Part shown: positions 36,556-46,245 of the stretch, piece by piece
How positions within the stretch are numbered: position 1 is the stretch's first letter
Layout: the number at the start of each line of letters is the position of its first letter
The notes under the pieces: generated by a model
What the model saw: only the letters and a program-made list of their open reading frames with translations
What the model was told of the DNA's origin: nothing
The model's database searches: none
Program-made: the position numbers and the translations under genes
Assembly (NCBI RefSeq): GCF_000190475.1
Contig: NZ_AEWH01000046.1
Span: forward strand, 1 to 64,000
DNA from: Ornithinibacillus scapharcae TW25
GTDB taxonomy: Bacteria; Bacillota; Bacilli; Bacillales; Amphibacillaceae
Direction: 5' to 3'
DNA length: 64,000 nucleotides

Positions 36556-36798
36556 ATGGATCGAATGTTTCGTGTCCTTGCCTTTTGGACTGGGATTTTT
36601 ACAGTAATGTTCTATGTTGGAGATATGTTTAACACTGCATTACTATTCCTAGTTCAAACGGTATTTTTCCTTACAGTAAGTTATTTGAAACTATCTGAGC
36701 GTATGTATATGTACTTGTTCGGAGCTTATTGTACTGTTTTCTTTATAGGTTTTACTTGGTATTCAGAATTTATTTTAGTGCCTGGATTCGGTCACTAA
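36556..36798 (+). CDS. yqgY: DUF2626 membrane protein YqgY
   Basis: An 80-residue protein with three short hydrophobic segments and the family pattern MDRMFRVLAFWTGIFTVMFY, LKLSERMYMYLFGAYCTVFF and TWYSEFILVPGFGH. The second of two adjacent ATGs has better spacing to GGAGGGG. Function unknown. Position between comG and yqgX is conserved. Confidence 0.9.
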   Translation: MDRMFRVLAFWTGIFTVMFYVGDMFNTALLFLVQTVFFLTVSYLKLSERMYMYLFGAYCTVFFIGFTWYSEFILVPGFGH

Positions 36799-36802
36799 AA
36801 GC

Positions 36803-36845
36803 AAAAAACCCTGCTTACATACATGATTTATCGCAGGGTTTTTTT
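36803..36845 (+). terminator. Terminator of yqgY
   Basis: AAAAAACCCTGC/GCAGGGTTTTTTT hairpin. The A-rich left flank can also stop yqgX on the minus strand. Confidence 0.85.
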
Positions 36846-36850
36846 GTTGA

Positions 36851-37477
36851 CTAATTTTCCCTAACAAACGGATTATGAAGTTTTTCAACCCCAATGGTCG
36901 TTTGAGGTCCATGGCCGGGATAAACAATAAGCTCGTTTGGAAGCTTGTATAGCTTATTTCTTATAGAATCCTGAAGGACATGATAATCTCCACCAGTTAA
37001 ATCTGTCCTACCAATCCCCTGATTAAATAGGACATCACCACTAATAATTAAATTATCATCGCGGAATAAAAAACTAATGCTACCAGGTGAATGACCTGGG
37101 GTATACATAACCTCGAAATCGAATGTTCCAATTGAAGAGTGACCGTGCTCTAATAAATAATCTGGTCGAGTTGTGGATATACCATTTCCAATAAAAAGCT
37201 CCGATCCATTTAATGTTGGACTTTCTAGCCAGTCTTGTTCTGCTTCATGCATATAAACTGGTATTGCATAGTGGTTACGCAAATGATCCACTGCACCAAT
37301 GTGATCAAAATGTGCATGTGTTAGAAGGATAGCGAGGGGCTCAAGCTCTTGTTTTGTTAACCAGTCGACTAACTTCTCCCCTTCTGCGCCAGGATCAATG
37401 ATTAAAGCTTCCTTATCGTGATAAACGATATAACAATTTGTACCTAATGGACCTAATGAAAAGCTTTTTAATATCAC
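36851..37477 (-). CDS. yqgX: MBL-fold metallo-hydrolase YqgX (glyoxalase II-like)
   Basis: A 208-residue protein from GTG 37477 (GGAGGT six bases before). Metal site THAHFDHIGAVDHL (HxHxDH), GHSPGSI with the third His region, SGDVLFNQGIGRTDL and YPGHGPQT for the bridging ligands. Thiolester hydrolase activity is plausible; the substrate is not known for this subfamily. Confidence 0.9.
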   Translation of the reverse strand: MILKSFSLGPLGTNCYIVYHDKEALIIDPGAEGEKLVDWLTKQELEPLAILLTHAHFDHIGAVDHLRNHYAIPVYMHEAEQDWLESPTLNGSELFIGNGISTTRPDYLLEHGHSSIGTFDFEVMYTPGHSPGSISFLFRDDNLIISGDVLFNQGIGRTDLTGGDYHVLQDSIRNKLYKLPNELIVYPGHGPQTTIGVEKLHNPFVREN

Positions 37478-37652
37478 GTTATTACCTCCTATATTTTCAT
37501 TAATTAAAGAAATTAGAAACATTAAGTGATTTCCTCGACAAAAGGCATATTTTATACTAGAATAAATGTGTCAGTATGATACATATTAATATAAATGATT
37601 TGATTAGACAAACAATGATGAATTGCATGAATGTAAGGAGGTTAATCGAAAC

Positions 37653-37838
37653 ATGGTATCACCACATATTGTATTAGGAATTCTATTTTTAATTGTTGCG
37701 ATTGTATCGGTTGTATCTGTCATCAGACAATTAAAGTTTAGAAATTATCTTGCACTAGCATTCTCTGTACTATCAGTACTTGCATTTGGATTCTTCTCCA
37801 TTAGTACGATTATTTCTGTTTTAAAAGATTCATTATAA
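37653..37838 (+). CDS. yqgW: DUF2759 membrane protein YqgW
   Basis: A 61-residue protein with two hydrophobic helices and SVIRQLKFRNYLALAFSVLS in the linker. ATG 37653 follows AAGGAGG. Function unknown; conserved position next to yqgX and the LTA synthase. Confidence 0.85.
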   Translation: MVSPHIVLGILFLIVAIVSVVSVIRQLKFRNYLALAFSVLSVLAFGFFSISTIISVLKDSL

Positions 37839-37848
37839 AAATGAACGA

Positions 37849-37877
37849 AAAAGCTGCCTCGAGGGGCAGCTTTTTTA
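37849..37877. terminator. Terminator between yqgW and ltaS-like gene
   Basis: AAAAAGCTGCC/GGCAGCTTTTTT hairpin between converging genes. Confidence 0.85.
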
Positions 37878-39755
37878 ATATTTTTCTTTATTAAATTTTA
37901 TGAATCGAAATAAATCTCCGTAAATAATATCATCGGAGTAGCTCAATTCTTTTTTAACTGTTTCACTCATCTCCATACAAGAAGTAGATGTTTCTTCATC
38001 TAATACCTCTCCATTAGTAAAGTCATAACAACTATCATTTGTGTAAATATAGTCTTTCGTAATAAAATCACCATTCCGTAAAGCGATATACTCTTTTCGA
38101 TCATCATTAAATAAATCATTTCCGAAGTATATATCATCCGCTTCAATACCTAGTAAACTAAGAACAGTTGGTTTAATATCTATTTGACCTGAAATAGTTG
38201 ATTTTACCGTTCCCTCACCGTGACCAGGAATGTGAATAAACAAAGGAACCCTCTGCAATTGAACATGGTCATATGGTGTAATCTCTTCTTTATCCAAATA
38301 CATACTCATTGCCTTGTTGTGGTTAGAGCTGATACCATAGTGATCACCCATGATAATAATGATGGAATCATCATAAATTCCTTCTTCCTTTAAAAGTGTA
38401 AAGAAATCTTCAATGGATTCATCCATATACCTTACAGTCGGGAAGTAATTATTAAGCGTGTTTGAGTTTGAATCATAACGATCAATCGACATATCCATTT
38501 CGTCTAATTCAAACGGAAAGTGATTCGTTAAAGTAATAAATTTTGCATAAAAAGGTTCTTCAAGCGTTTCTAGATATTTCATCGATTGTTCAAAGAATGG
38601 CTTATCTTTCAGTCCCCAACCAATACTATTACCATCTGTAACTTCATAAGCCTCTTGATCATAGAAATAATCGAATCCTAAGCTTGGATACATTTGATCA
38701 CGATTATAAAAACTATCATTGTTTGCGTGTAGCACAGTCGAGTAGTACCCTTCTTCTCCTAGTATTTCCGGGAGTGCGTGATAATCATTTTGACCATGTG
38801 TATAGAAAACTGCTCCTCTTGGTAAAGGATATAAAGAGTTTTCCACTAAGAATTCAGAATCGGAAGTTTTACCTTGTTCCGTCTGATGATAAAAATTCTC
38901 AAAGTAATACGTATCTTCATCCTCCACCAAACTGTTCAAAAATGGCGTTATTTCTTGCCCATTAACCGTATTGTTAATGACAAAGCTTTGTAATGATTCG
39001 GCGGAGATAAAAATTACATTCTTCCCTTCCGCAACTCCAAAAAGCTCCGAATGGCCATCTTGGTCAATTACAGTATCAACATATTCTTTTATTGCTGGCA
39101 GCTCACTACCGTCAGCAAAGACATGTTGTGTTTTTACTTTGGAATGAAGAAACGCATCATACACATGATAGTTAAATAATCCGATATATTTAACTAAATA
39201 CTCTCGATCAAATGCACGAGTAAATAACTGTGGCCTTTCCATCTCTGCCAAGAAGAAATTACCTACCATTAATGCTAAAGAGAGTGCTAAAGCGCAAACC
39301 TTTCCACTTCTAGGATAATTCGTTACAACTCTATCCTGGTATTTTTTACTTAAATACCAAATAAAAATGACATCAGCAAACAGGAATACATCATAGAATT
39401 TTACAAGGGATAAAATACTGGATCCTAAATCGCCAGCATTATCACCTTGCATTAATTGTGGAATGGTTATAAAGTCTGAAAAGGATCGATAGAATACTAG
39501 ATTCGCATAAATAATTAGCGTCCCTATTAACGCCATATAGCGAAGGTACTTCATTTGTCTTACTGGCTTCTTAATCCAAACACTTATGGCAAAAATAAGA
39601 AAAGCAGAGACAAATGGATTGATAAAGAGAATAAACTCCTGCATCGAATTTTCTAATTCCAGACTAAATAAAAAACGATAAACAATATAGGTTTTCAGCC
39701 CAAATAATAATGTAACAGTTACATATAAAGGAAGCCTAATTCCTCTACCTTTCAT
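37875..39755 (-). CDS. yqgS: Lipoteichoic acid synthase family protein (YqgS type)
   Basis: A 626-residue LtaS-type enzyme: five N-terminal membrane helices (to about residue 190) and an extracellular sulfatase-like domain. Catalytic Thr in HQTEQGKTSDSEF near residue 300, Mn-site elements FISAESLQSF, GDHYGISSNHN, and a substrate-side LTNHFPFEL. It polymerises glycerol-phosphate from phosphatidylglycerol or primes the chain. The specific paralogue (synthase or primase) cannot be told from sequence alone. Confidence 0.92.
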   Translation of the reverse strand: MKGRGIRLPLYVTVTLLFGLKTYIVYRFLFSLELENSMQEFILFINPFVSAFLIFAISVWIKKPVRQMKYLRYMALIGTLIIYANLVFYRSFSDFITIPQLMQGDNAGDLGSSILSLVKFYDVFLFADVIFIWYLSKKYQDRVVTNYPRSGKVCALALSLALMVGNFFLAEMERPQLFTRAFDREYLVKYIGLFNYHVYDAFLHSKVKTQHVFADGSELPAIKEYVDTVIDQDGHSELFGVAEGKNVIFISAESLQSFVINNTVNGQEITPFLNSLVEDEDTYYFENFYHQTEQGKTSDSEFLVENSLYPLPRGAVFYTHGQNDYHALPEILGEEGYYSTVLHANNDSFYNRDQMYPSLGFDYFYDQEAYEVTDGNSIGWGLKDKPFFEQSMKYLETLEEPFYAKFITLTNHFPFELDEMDMSIDRYDSNSNTLNNYFPTVRYMDESIEDFFTLLKEEGIYDDSIIIIMGDHYGISSNHNKAMSMYLDKEEITPYDHVQLQRVPLFIHIPGHGEGTVKSTISGQIDIKPTVLSLLGIEADDIYFGNDLFNDDRKEYIALRNGDFITKDYIYTNDSCYDFTNGEVLDEETSTSCMEMSETVKKELSYSDDIIYGDLFRFIKFNKEKY

Positions 39756-39912
39756 AACAAATCCTCCTAAAAATACTACTACTTTACTCTATGCTTTCGT
39801 TTGTCGGCTGTAACGGCACAACCATAATACAGAATAAACATACTATTCTATAAGACGTTTTAAAACACAAAAAGGTTTCAAAAATATGACAACACTTAGG
39901 AGAAAATTAGAT

Positions 39913-40881
39913 TTATTGATTGAAAGATATTTTAACTAGATAAGCAGCACCAACGATTCCAGCATCATTTCCTAATTCTGCAATTCTGAGTTCACAAGCT
40001 TCACTAGTACGTGGCAGTGCATACTTTGTAAAATAATTTTTAATTGGTTGTAATATAGCATCTCCAGCTTTTGAGACACCTCCACCAATTAGTATTTTGG
40101 ATGGATTTAGTGTTACTGCAAGATTGGATAATACAAAGCCGATCACATCCGCAGTATGGTTTACAATTTCGATACTATCTACATCCCCTGTAGCTGCTAG
40201 TTCAAAAACATCCTTTGATGTAATGGTTTGGTTCACCTGATACACTTCAGCTAGTGGACTAGTAGGCTTTTCATGGATTACATTCATTGCTTGACGAGCA
40301 ATACCAGTTGCAGAAGCAATCGTTTCTAGACATCCTTTTCTACCGCAGTTACATGTATAACCGTTAGGATCAACAGTAATATGACCGATTTCTCCAGCGG
40401 TTCCATTATCACCATTTAAAATTTTCCCAGACGCAATAATACCGCCACCTACACCAGTTCCTAATGTGACAGCGATAACATCTTTTGCTTGACCACCTGC
40501 ACCAAGCCAATTTTCCCCTAATACAGCAATGTTAGCATCATTTTCAACATAAACTGGTAAACCCGATAAGCTGGACATATACTCTGTTAACTTAAAATCT
40601 TTCCATCCAATGTTAACAGCTTCAAATACATACCCATTTTCACTGTCAATAAAACCAGGTGCTCCGATTCCTATGCCGAGAACTGTCTCTAAATTTATAT
40701 CTTGCTCCTCTAAACGGCTTACAACAGATGACCAGATATCATCTATAACATCTGTACCTTGCTCTGATCTCTTAGTTGGGATTTCCCACTTCTCAATAAT
40801 TTGTCCACTGTTCTGTAAAAGACCAATTTTAACAGTAGTACCTCCTATATCTACTCCGACAATTACATTTTTATTCATCAT
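39913..40881 (-). CDS. glcK: ROK-family glucokinase
   Basis: A 322-residue kinase. ATP motif VGVDIGGTTVKIG, glucose-site END-AN and GTAGEIGH, and the ROK zinc motif CNCGRKGCLE. It phosphorylates free glucose. The start (ATGATG) overlaps the yqgQ stop. YqgQ-glcK is the conserved gene pair. Confidence 0.95.
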   Translation of the reverse strand: MMNKNVIVGVDIGGTTVKIGLLQNSGQIIEKWEIPTKRSEQGTDVIDDIWSSVVSRLEEQDINLETVLGIGIGAPGFIDSENGYVFEAVNIGWKDFKLTEYMSSLSGLPVYVENDANIAVLGENWLGAGGQAKDVIAVTLGTGVGGGIIASGKILNGDNGTAGEIGHITVDPNGYTCNCGRKGCLETIASATGIARQAMNVIHEKPTSPLAEVYQVNQTITSKDVFELAATGDVDSIEIVNHTADVIGFVLSNLAVTLNPSKILIGGGVSKAGDAILQPIKNYFTKYALPRTSEACELRIAELGNDAGIVGAAYLVKISFNQ

Positions 40882-41090
40882 TTTTCACCTTTTTCAACTT
40901 GTAGTCTGTTCATTTCATGTCGTAGGATTAGTACAGAAAGCTTATACTTTTCTGCATCCAATATACCTGCGTTATAAAGTTCCTTTATCTCATTTAACAT
41001 AAGTTCCATGTCGGCTATACGATCACCGGTATAAATGAACGTGCCGAAACTTTTTAATATCTGTTGTACATCATATACTGAATTCATCAT
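40878..41090 (-). CDS. yqgQ: DUF910 protein YqgQ
   Basis: A 70-residue helical protein: VYDVQQILKSFGTFIYTGDR, DMELMLNEIKELYNAGILD and LILRHEMNR. The family is a small nucleic-acid-binding-type fold of unknown role, coupled to glcK by an ATGA overlap. Confidence 0.9.
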   Translation of the reverse strand: MMNSVYDVQQILKSFGTFIYTGDRIADMELMLNEIKELYNAGILDAEKYKLSVLILRHEMNRLQVEKGEK

Positions 41091-41195
41091 ATCACCAACT
41101 AATATTATATACCAAATTTTATCAAAAGATATATTGTTTTATATGGTTAATCAACTATTCGCATAATGCAAGAAGCTAAAAAAAAACCAAACCTT

Positions 41196-42653
41196 TTATC
41201 GGTCTGGATCTTGTGGATGTAAAACACTTGGACGTTCTCGTTTCAGTGGTATTGGTGTTCGAATAAATACATCTCGAAACGCTCGGAAGGAAAATGGTAA
41301 TACTGGCCAAAAATACGGTATTTCAAATGACTTCATCCTTACTGTATACAGAATCCATAAGAGTGTCCCAACCATATAGCCAATTACACCAAATGAAGCT
41401 GTAGCGAGTAAAAGGAATAATCGTACGATCCGATTAGCTAGACTTAATTCATAACTCGGTGTTGCATAGGTACCAATCGCTGCAACAGCTAAATATAAAA
41501 TAACCTCATATGAAAATAGCCCTACTTCTATTGCTACCTGTCCAATTAAAATAGCAGCCACTAAGCCAATGGCCGTTGCGAGTGAGGTCGGGGTGTGAAT
41601 GGCAGCCATTCTTAACATATCAAGACCTATTTCTGCAATGACAAATTGCAATAAAATAGGAATGGTTCCCATTTCATTTGGACCAATAAATTTTAGACCT
41701 TCTGGTAATAAATCTGGATTTGTAGAAAACAAATAGTATAGTGGCAAAATAAAGATGGATGCCCAAACCGCTATGAAACGAACCATCCGAAGATAAGCTC
41801 CAATAAGAGGCTTTTGTCGATATTCTTCAGCATGTTGTAAATGGTGCCAATAAGTTGTTGGAGTAATGATGACACTTGGAGAGCCATCAATAAATATTAG
41901 CACATGTCCCTCATATAAATGCGAAGCAGCTGTATCAGGTCTTTCTGTATACCGAACAGTTGGAAATGGATTCCAATGTCTTCCACTAATATACTCTTCT
42001 ACTGTTTTTTCTGCCATCGGTAGCCCATCAGTATCAATTTTTTGCAAGTTACTTTTCAAGTTTTCTACTCGTTTCATATCTGCAATATCTTCCAGATAAC
42101 AAATGCAAATATCGGTCAATGATCGCCTGCCAATTTGCATATATTCCATTCTTAATGAACGATCGCGAACTCTTCTTCTCGTTAAAGCAGTATTAAAGAC
42201 GATAGTTTCAACATAACCATCTCTTGAGCCTCGAACAACCCTTTCTAAGTCTGGTTCACCGGGTGACCGAACCGGGTATGTACGAGCATCAATAATAATG
42301 ACTTTGTTAACTCCTTCGACAAGTAATGCAGTCGGACCACCCAATACAGTATCAGCAGCCTGATTTAAATCGGCCACTTGGTCTAGTTCAACATAAGGTA
42401 AATAGGTTTTGATTAATTTACTTAATGGGTCTGGTTCCAAATCTTCGGGTTCAAGCTTAGCTAAAAGTTTCATCAATAAATGCATTATATCGTCTTTTAC
42501 AAAGCCATCAATGAAAAACATTGACATCTTTCTACCAGCATACTCTAAATCTAAATTTACAATGTCAAAACTTTTATCTACTTGTAGCCTATCTTGCAAA
42601 TAACGATTGTTCTGCTCATAAGAAGTAAATAACGGTTGCTTTTCTCTTTCCAT
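41196..42653 (-). CDS. SpoVAF/GerA-family spore germination protein
   Basis: A 485-residue GerA-A-type protein. A large N-terminal hydrophilic domain contains RTYPVRSPGEPDLERVVRGS and ETIVFNTALTRRRVRDRSLR. Five to six membrane helices follow from about residue 290, and there is a short C-terminal tail. The sequence is closer to SpoVAF than to nutrient-receptor A subunits, judging by the N-terminal domain and DGLPMAEKTVEEYI. It indicates a spore-former. In B. subtilis spoVAF lies in the spoVA operon; here a copy is inserted between yqgQ and gluP. GGAGG site before ATG 42653. Confidence 0.82.
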   Translation of the reverse strand: MEREKQPLFTSYEQNNRYLQDRLQVDKSFDIVNLDLEYAGRKMSMFFIDGFVKDDIMHLLMKLLAKLEPEDLEPDPLSKLIKTYLPYVELDQVADLNQAADTVLGGPTALLVEGVNKVIIIDARTYPVRSPGEPDLERVVRGSRDGYVETIVFNTALTRRRVRDRSLRMEYMQIGRRSLTDICICYLEDIADMKRVENLKSNLQKIDTDGLPMAEKTVEEYISGRHWNPFPTVRYTERPDTAASHLYEGHVLIFIDGSPSVIITPTTYWHHLQHAEEYRQKPLIGAYLRMVRFIAVWASIFILPLYYLFSTNPDLLPEGLKFIGPNEMGTIPILLQFVIAEIGLDMLRMAAIHTPTSLATAIGLVAAILIGQVAIEVGLFSYEVILYLAVAAIGTYATPSYELSLANRIVRLFLLLATASFGVIGYMVGTLLWILYTVRMKSFEIPYFWPVLPFSFRAFRDVFIRTPIPLKRERPSVLHPQDPDR

Positions 42654-42774
42654 AATACCTCCAGATAGTGCATATTACTTATTCTAGTTTTTGCTAGGTC
42701 TACATTTCTATTCATAATCTTCTTCTATTGCACATACATATGAATAACTATTAACTCTAGTAAGGGTGAATAAA

Positions 42775-43610
42775 ATGAAAAAGTTAATCATTCTATCTTT
42801 TGTGTTCGTTGTTATTTTAGGCGTCTTTTTCACCTTGAATTTAAAGGTTGCACCTACTATCACATATTTTCCAATTGACTATGGGACAAGCTTTAAATCT
42901 GCTAGTACAGACCTGACTTCTACTTTAAATCAAACAGACTACAAGATTACCTGGGAGGTTCTGTCGGAATCAGAAGTTCCAATGTATTTAAGACAGGATA
43001 TTTCTTTGTTATTCGGTGATGGTGAATTAAAAGGAATGAGGAGCCAGTGGAGAGAAAATACGGATTTGATTCGTTATTCAGAAGAAATAACGGACAATCA
43101 CAACCAAAAGTGGGAAGCAATCACATTTCATTATGGAGAGATTCATTCAGGAGATGATATAAATAGTATACAGCAAATGACAGCTAATAAGTTGTACGTG
43201 TTCCATGATGGAGCATCTTTTCAATCCTTTCAAGATGCAGTCGGAAATAAACAATCCGAATATCAGGCAAGTAAAGATGCTAAAGTAATGAAGAAACTAT
43301 TGGAACATTGGCAAGACCTCATCACCCATTTTCATATCAACATTAATGAATATCATAGTATCCCGTTAACAGATCTAGCCAATTATCAACAGAAACCATT
43401 TCCTACAATAAACCAAGAAAAACCGATCGTATTATTGGACAATTATGGGAAGGGCTCTATAAAAACTACTTATTACCTTATATAGACTCAGAGATAAAAT
43501 TGATCAGTTATACACCATTAATCTTGCTCTCTAAAGATGGAAAAGAATTAATCGTACTTTTTGAAATGAACGGTAAAAAAGAAAAACTAATCCAAAAAAT
43601 AGGTGATTAA
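42775..43610 (+). CDS. Exported protein of unknown function, frame interrupted
   Basis: Starts at ATG 42775 (AAGGGTG site). Residues 1-25 are a membrane anchor or signal without a lipobox. The frame stops at 43485, but the adjacent frame continues LYKNYLLPYIDSEIKLISY and FEMNGKKEKLIQKIGD to 43610. Adding one G to the GGG at 43452-43454 joins them into 278 residues that end exactly at the terminator. It is therefore probably one gene with an indel. No family recognised. Confidence 0.65.
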
Positions 43611-43632
43611 CTCCAAAGTTAATCACCTATTT
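43597..43632. terminator. Bidirectional terminator
   Basis: AAATAGGTGATTAAC/GTTAATCACCTATTT perfect stem with a four- to six-base loop between converging genes. Confidence 0.9.
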
Positions 43633-45172
43633 CTCCCGTAATATTTTGGTACAATTCTTTAATTTGCTTGTTTGAAGGACTCGTCTCAAACGCTATTCGA
43701 ATCATTTCTTCTGCCCTCTCATCGCCAATCTCTTGATAGAGAAGGGCTAGATTATAATAAGACTCTGGTAGCTCTGATGGATCATCCATTATCTTGATGG
43801 ACTTTTCCAAGTCTGTAATTGCTTCATTTATCTGTTCTAACTTAATATAAGCATAGGAACGTTGAAACAGCAATAATGACTCATACTCCCCAGGGTTTTC
43901 TAACCCCTTCGTTGCACTATCAATTACTTCTTCATATCTTTCTTCCTGTATTAAGGTTTCAATATTCATCAAATGATAGGTCGGATTTGTTTGATTGTTC
44001 GTTACACCAAACATTAGTACAGAGTAAATGGCAATAGCGTATATGATAAATGCTAGTGCTTGTATTCCAAGCTTCCTTTTCTTCGGAAAATGTACAATTC
44101 CTGCTGCGATAAAACCGGCAACTAAGCCGCCCATATGAGCAGTCACATCTAGTTGTGGCAGGACAAAACCTAGCACAATATTAATTCCCAAAAGCATTAG
44201 GATATCCTTACCAATAGTCCGGAAGAATATTTTCTTATGGAACAGTCCAAAATAAATAAACGCTCCAAACAATCCATATAAAGCTCCTGATGCACCAGCC
44301 GATAAATTGGTAACAAAGGCAAAACTAGCAACACTACCTGCGATACCAGCCAACATATAGATGAAAAAGAAACGAAGCGAACCATATATTTTTTCAGCTA
44401 ACGATCCGAAATAATATAAAAAGAGCATGTTCGAGATAAAATGGAATAATCCTATATGTAAAAACATAGAAGTGACAACTCGCCACCACTCTCCGTCTAG
44501 TATTAGTGGATTAAATTTCGCTCCATATTCGATTAATGTTTCATTAGATTCACTACCACCATTAAACTCTAATAGAAGGTATAAAATTGCATTTATCGCT
44601 ATTAACAAATAAGTTACGATTGGTTTTCCATTCGAGAATAGTCCTTCCTCTCTCTTCTTCTTCTCTTGGATTTTTTGATATAGCTCTACTTTATATCGAT
44701 GAATCTCTTTCTCTAATTCTTCATCAAATTGTGATGGAATGTTCTCCTCCAATACAATGCCGATATTTTCCTCGAGACGATTCTGTTCCGAATCCCATTC
44801 CTCACCTGATAAATAGTATACATTCATCTTGATCGGATTCTTCTCTTGGACAATCATCGGTTTTTTTAAGATTTCCCAACTATCGACTGGCGAATGTGGA
44901 GAAATATACACATTATGTACCTCGACATGTTTACCTTGTAACAATTTTTTCATTGCTTTCGTTTTTTGAAATACGATAGCAACATCCTTTTTTAAGTGAT
45001 TTTTCCAATCAAACCCAATCGTTGAGATTCGTACAATTCTAGAAGTTTTATCGACTACCTTCTCTAACCAAATTTCCTGAACATTATTATTCATATATAG
45101 TACATCGAAGCCATGGTTCATGGCTAATTGATGTGCAATAGTATACATGGTAAGCTGGGATTTATTCTCCAT
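43619..45172 (-). CDS. gluP: Rhomboid intramembrane protease GluP
   Basis: A 517-residue protein from ATG 45172 (GGGAGGGAAG site). A cytoplasmic N-terminal domain of about 180 residues is followed by seven membrane helices with the rhomboid catalytic serine in GASGALYGLFG and the His in DVTAHMGGLVAGF. Two to three TPR units lie at the C-terminus. It corresponds to B. subtilis YqgP, which cleaves membrane transport proteins. Confidence 0.93.
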   Translation of the reverse strand: MENKSQLTMYTIAHQLAMNHGFDVLYMNNNVQEIWLEKVVDKTSRIVRISTIGFDWKNHLKKDVAIVFQKTKAMKKLLQGKHVEVHNVYISPHSPVDSWEILKKPMIVQEKNPIKMNVYYLSGEEWDSEQNRLEENIGIVLEENIPSQFDEELEKEIHRYKVELYQKIQEKKKREEGLFSNGKPIVTYLLIAINAILYLLLEFNGGSESNETLIEYGAKFNPLILDGEWWRVVTSMFLHIGLFHFISNMLFLYYFGSLAEKIYGSLRFFFIYMLAGIAGSVASFAFVTNLSAGASGALYGLFGAFIYFGLFHKKIFFRTIGKDILMLLGINIVLGFVLPQLDVTAHMGGLVAGFIAAGIVHFPKKRKLGIQALAFIIYAIAIYSVLMFGVTNNQTNPTYHLMNIETLIQEERYEEVIDSATKGLENPGEYESLLLFQRSYAYIKLEQINEAITDLEKSIKIMDDPSELPESYYNLALLYQEIGDERAEEMIRIAFETSPSNKQIKELYQNITGEIGD

Positions 45173-45281
45173 AAACTTCCCTCCCCTCATTTATCATACC
45201 AGAAATAATCATCAATTGCTTTTTCCATATTCAATAATAATTTTTAATTTCTATGGTGGTTTTATAATAAGGTCTTGAAAC

Positions 45282-45313
45282 AAAAAAAGAAGCTGCCAAA
45301 ACAGCTATCTTTT
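45282..45313 (-). terminator. Weak terminator after yqgO
   Basis: AGCTG/CAGCT stem with TTTTTTT on the minus strand, just downstream of the yqgO stop. Confidence 0.5.
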
Positions 45314-45338
45314 AATCGATAAAACATAAAATAGTGGA

Positions 45339-45536
45339 TTAATTTGTCGAACTAGTTTCCTGTTTAAAGATACTAGGCAGAATTTTGTTTCGAATGGAAG
45401 GCATATTCATGGAAATGGATACTGCCATTCTTCGTAAAAAACTAACAGCCAATATGGCATTCATTAGTTTATAGCGCCATTTGTAAATCATGGATATCCC
45501 TGCAACAATAGTGGTAATGATAACTAGAGCTCTCAT
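45339..45536 (-). CDS. yqgO: Small membrane protein YqgO
   Basis: A 65-residue protein with an N-terminal helix and YKWRYKLMNAILAVSFLRRM, then a basic C-terminus. The position between gluP and yqgN matches B. subtilis yqgO. Function unknown. Confidence 0.7.
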   Translation of the reverse strand: MRALVIITTIVAGISMIYKWRYKLMNAILAVSFLRRMAVSISMNMPSIRNKILPSIFKQETSSTN

Positions 45537-45607
45537 CTAAAAACACCCTTTCCAAAGGCTTGGTACTAATAGTGTTTCAAGTCAGAGGTAAAATATGCGG
45601 GATAACA

Positions 45608-46165
45608 TTATTTTACAATTCCAGCTTCCGTAATTAACTGTTTAACTGGAATATCATGAGATTCAATGGGGATATCATCCATTAACTGTAGACGGCTTAA
45701 CAACGAAAGTGTATGACCGTTATAAGTTGACAAAAATCGATCATAGTAACCCCCGCCAAATCCAATCCTGTATCCTTTTTTATTAAAAACAACACCTGGG
45801 ACAATAACAAGTTCAATCTGTTCACTCAAAACTAGATTCGCATCTAAAGGCTTTGGTTCCAATAAATTATAATAAACTGTTTCTAATTCACTAAAATGAT
45901 GCAATCGGTAGAATAGGAGCTTCTTTTCTCCCGGAATACACTTAGGGACTACTATTTCTTTTCCCTGCTTCCATCCCTCTTCTATGATTGCCCTAGTATC
46001 CCATTCCATTCCTCTCGAGATTGTAATACCAATACGAGTGGAATTCTTCCATGCTTCCGATTCAAATAGATGCTGGTACAATTGTAGTTCAATTATACGT
46101 TTATCTTCATCAGAAAGATCTTGTAGTGATTTTATTATACTGTCTCGGATCTCTTTCTTCCCCAC
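45608..46165 (-). CDS. yqgN: 5-formyltetrahydrofolate cyclo-ligase
   Basis: A 185-residue protein with the ATP-binding and folate motif GYRIGFGGGYYDRFL and VIVPGVVFNKKG. It converts 5-formyl-THF to methenyl-THF with ATP. The N-terminal KKEIRDSIIKSL...LSDEDK is typical. A single gene in the conserved yqg order. Confidence 0.93.
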   Translation of the reverse strand: MGKKEIRDSIIKSLQDLSDEDKRIIELQLYQHLFESEAWKNSTRIGITISRGMEWDTRAIIEEGWKQGKEIVVPKCIPGEKKLLFYRLHHFSELETVYYNLLEPKPLDANLVLSEQIELVIVPGVVFNKKGYRIGFGGGYYDRFLSTYNGHTLSLLSRLQLMDDIPIESHDIPVKQLITEAGIVK

Positions 46166-46245
46166 TTCTTACACTCCTATTTACTTATATAGATGTAGAA
46201 TCGTCCGTATCAATTAGTTATTTGAACGCTTATGTCATAATGTTT

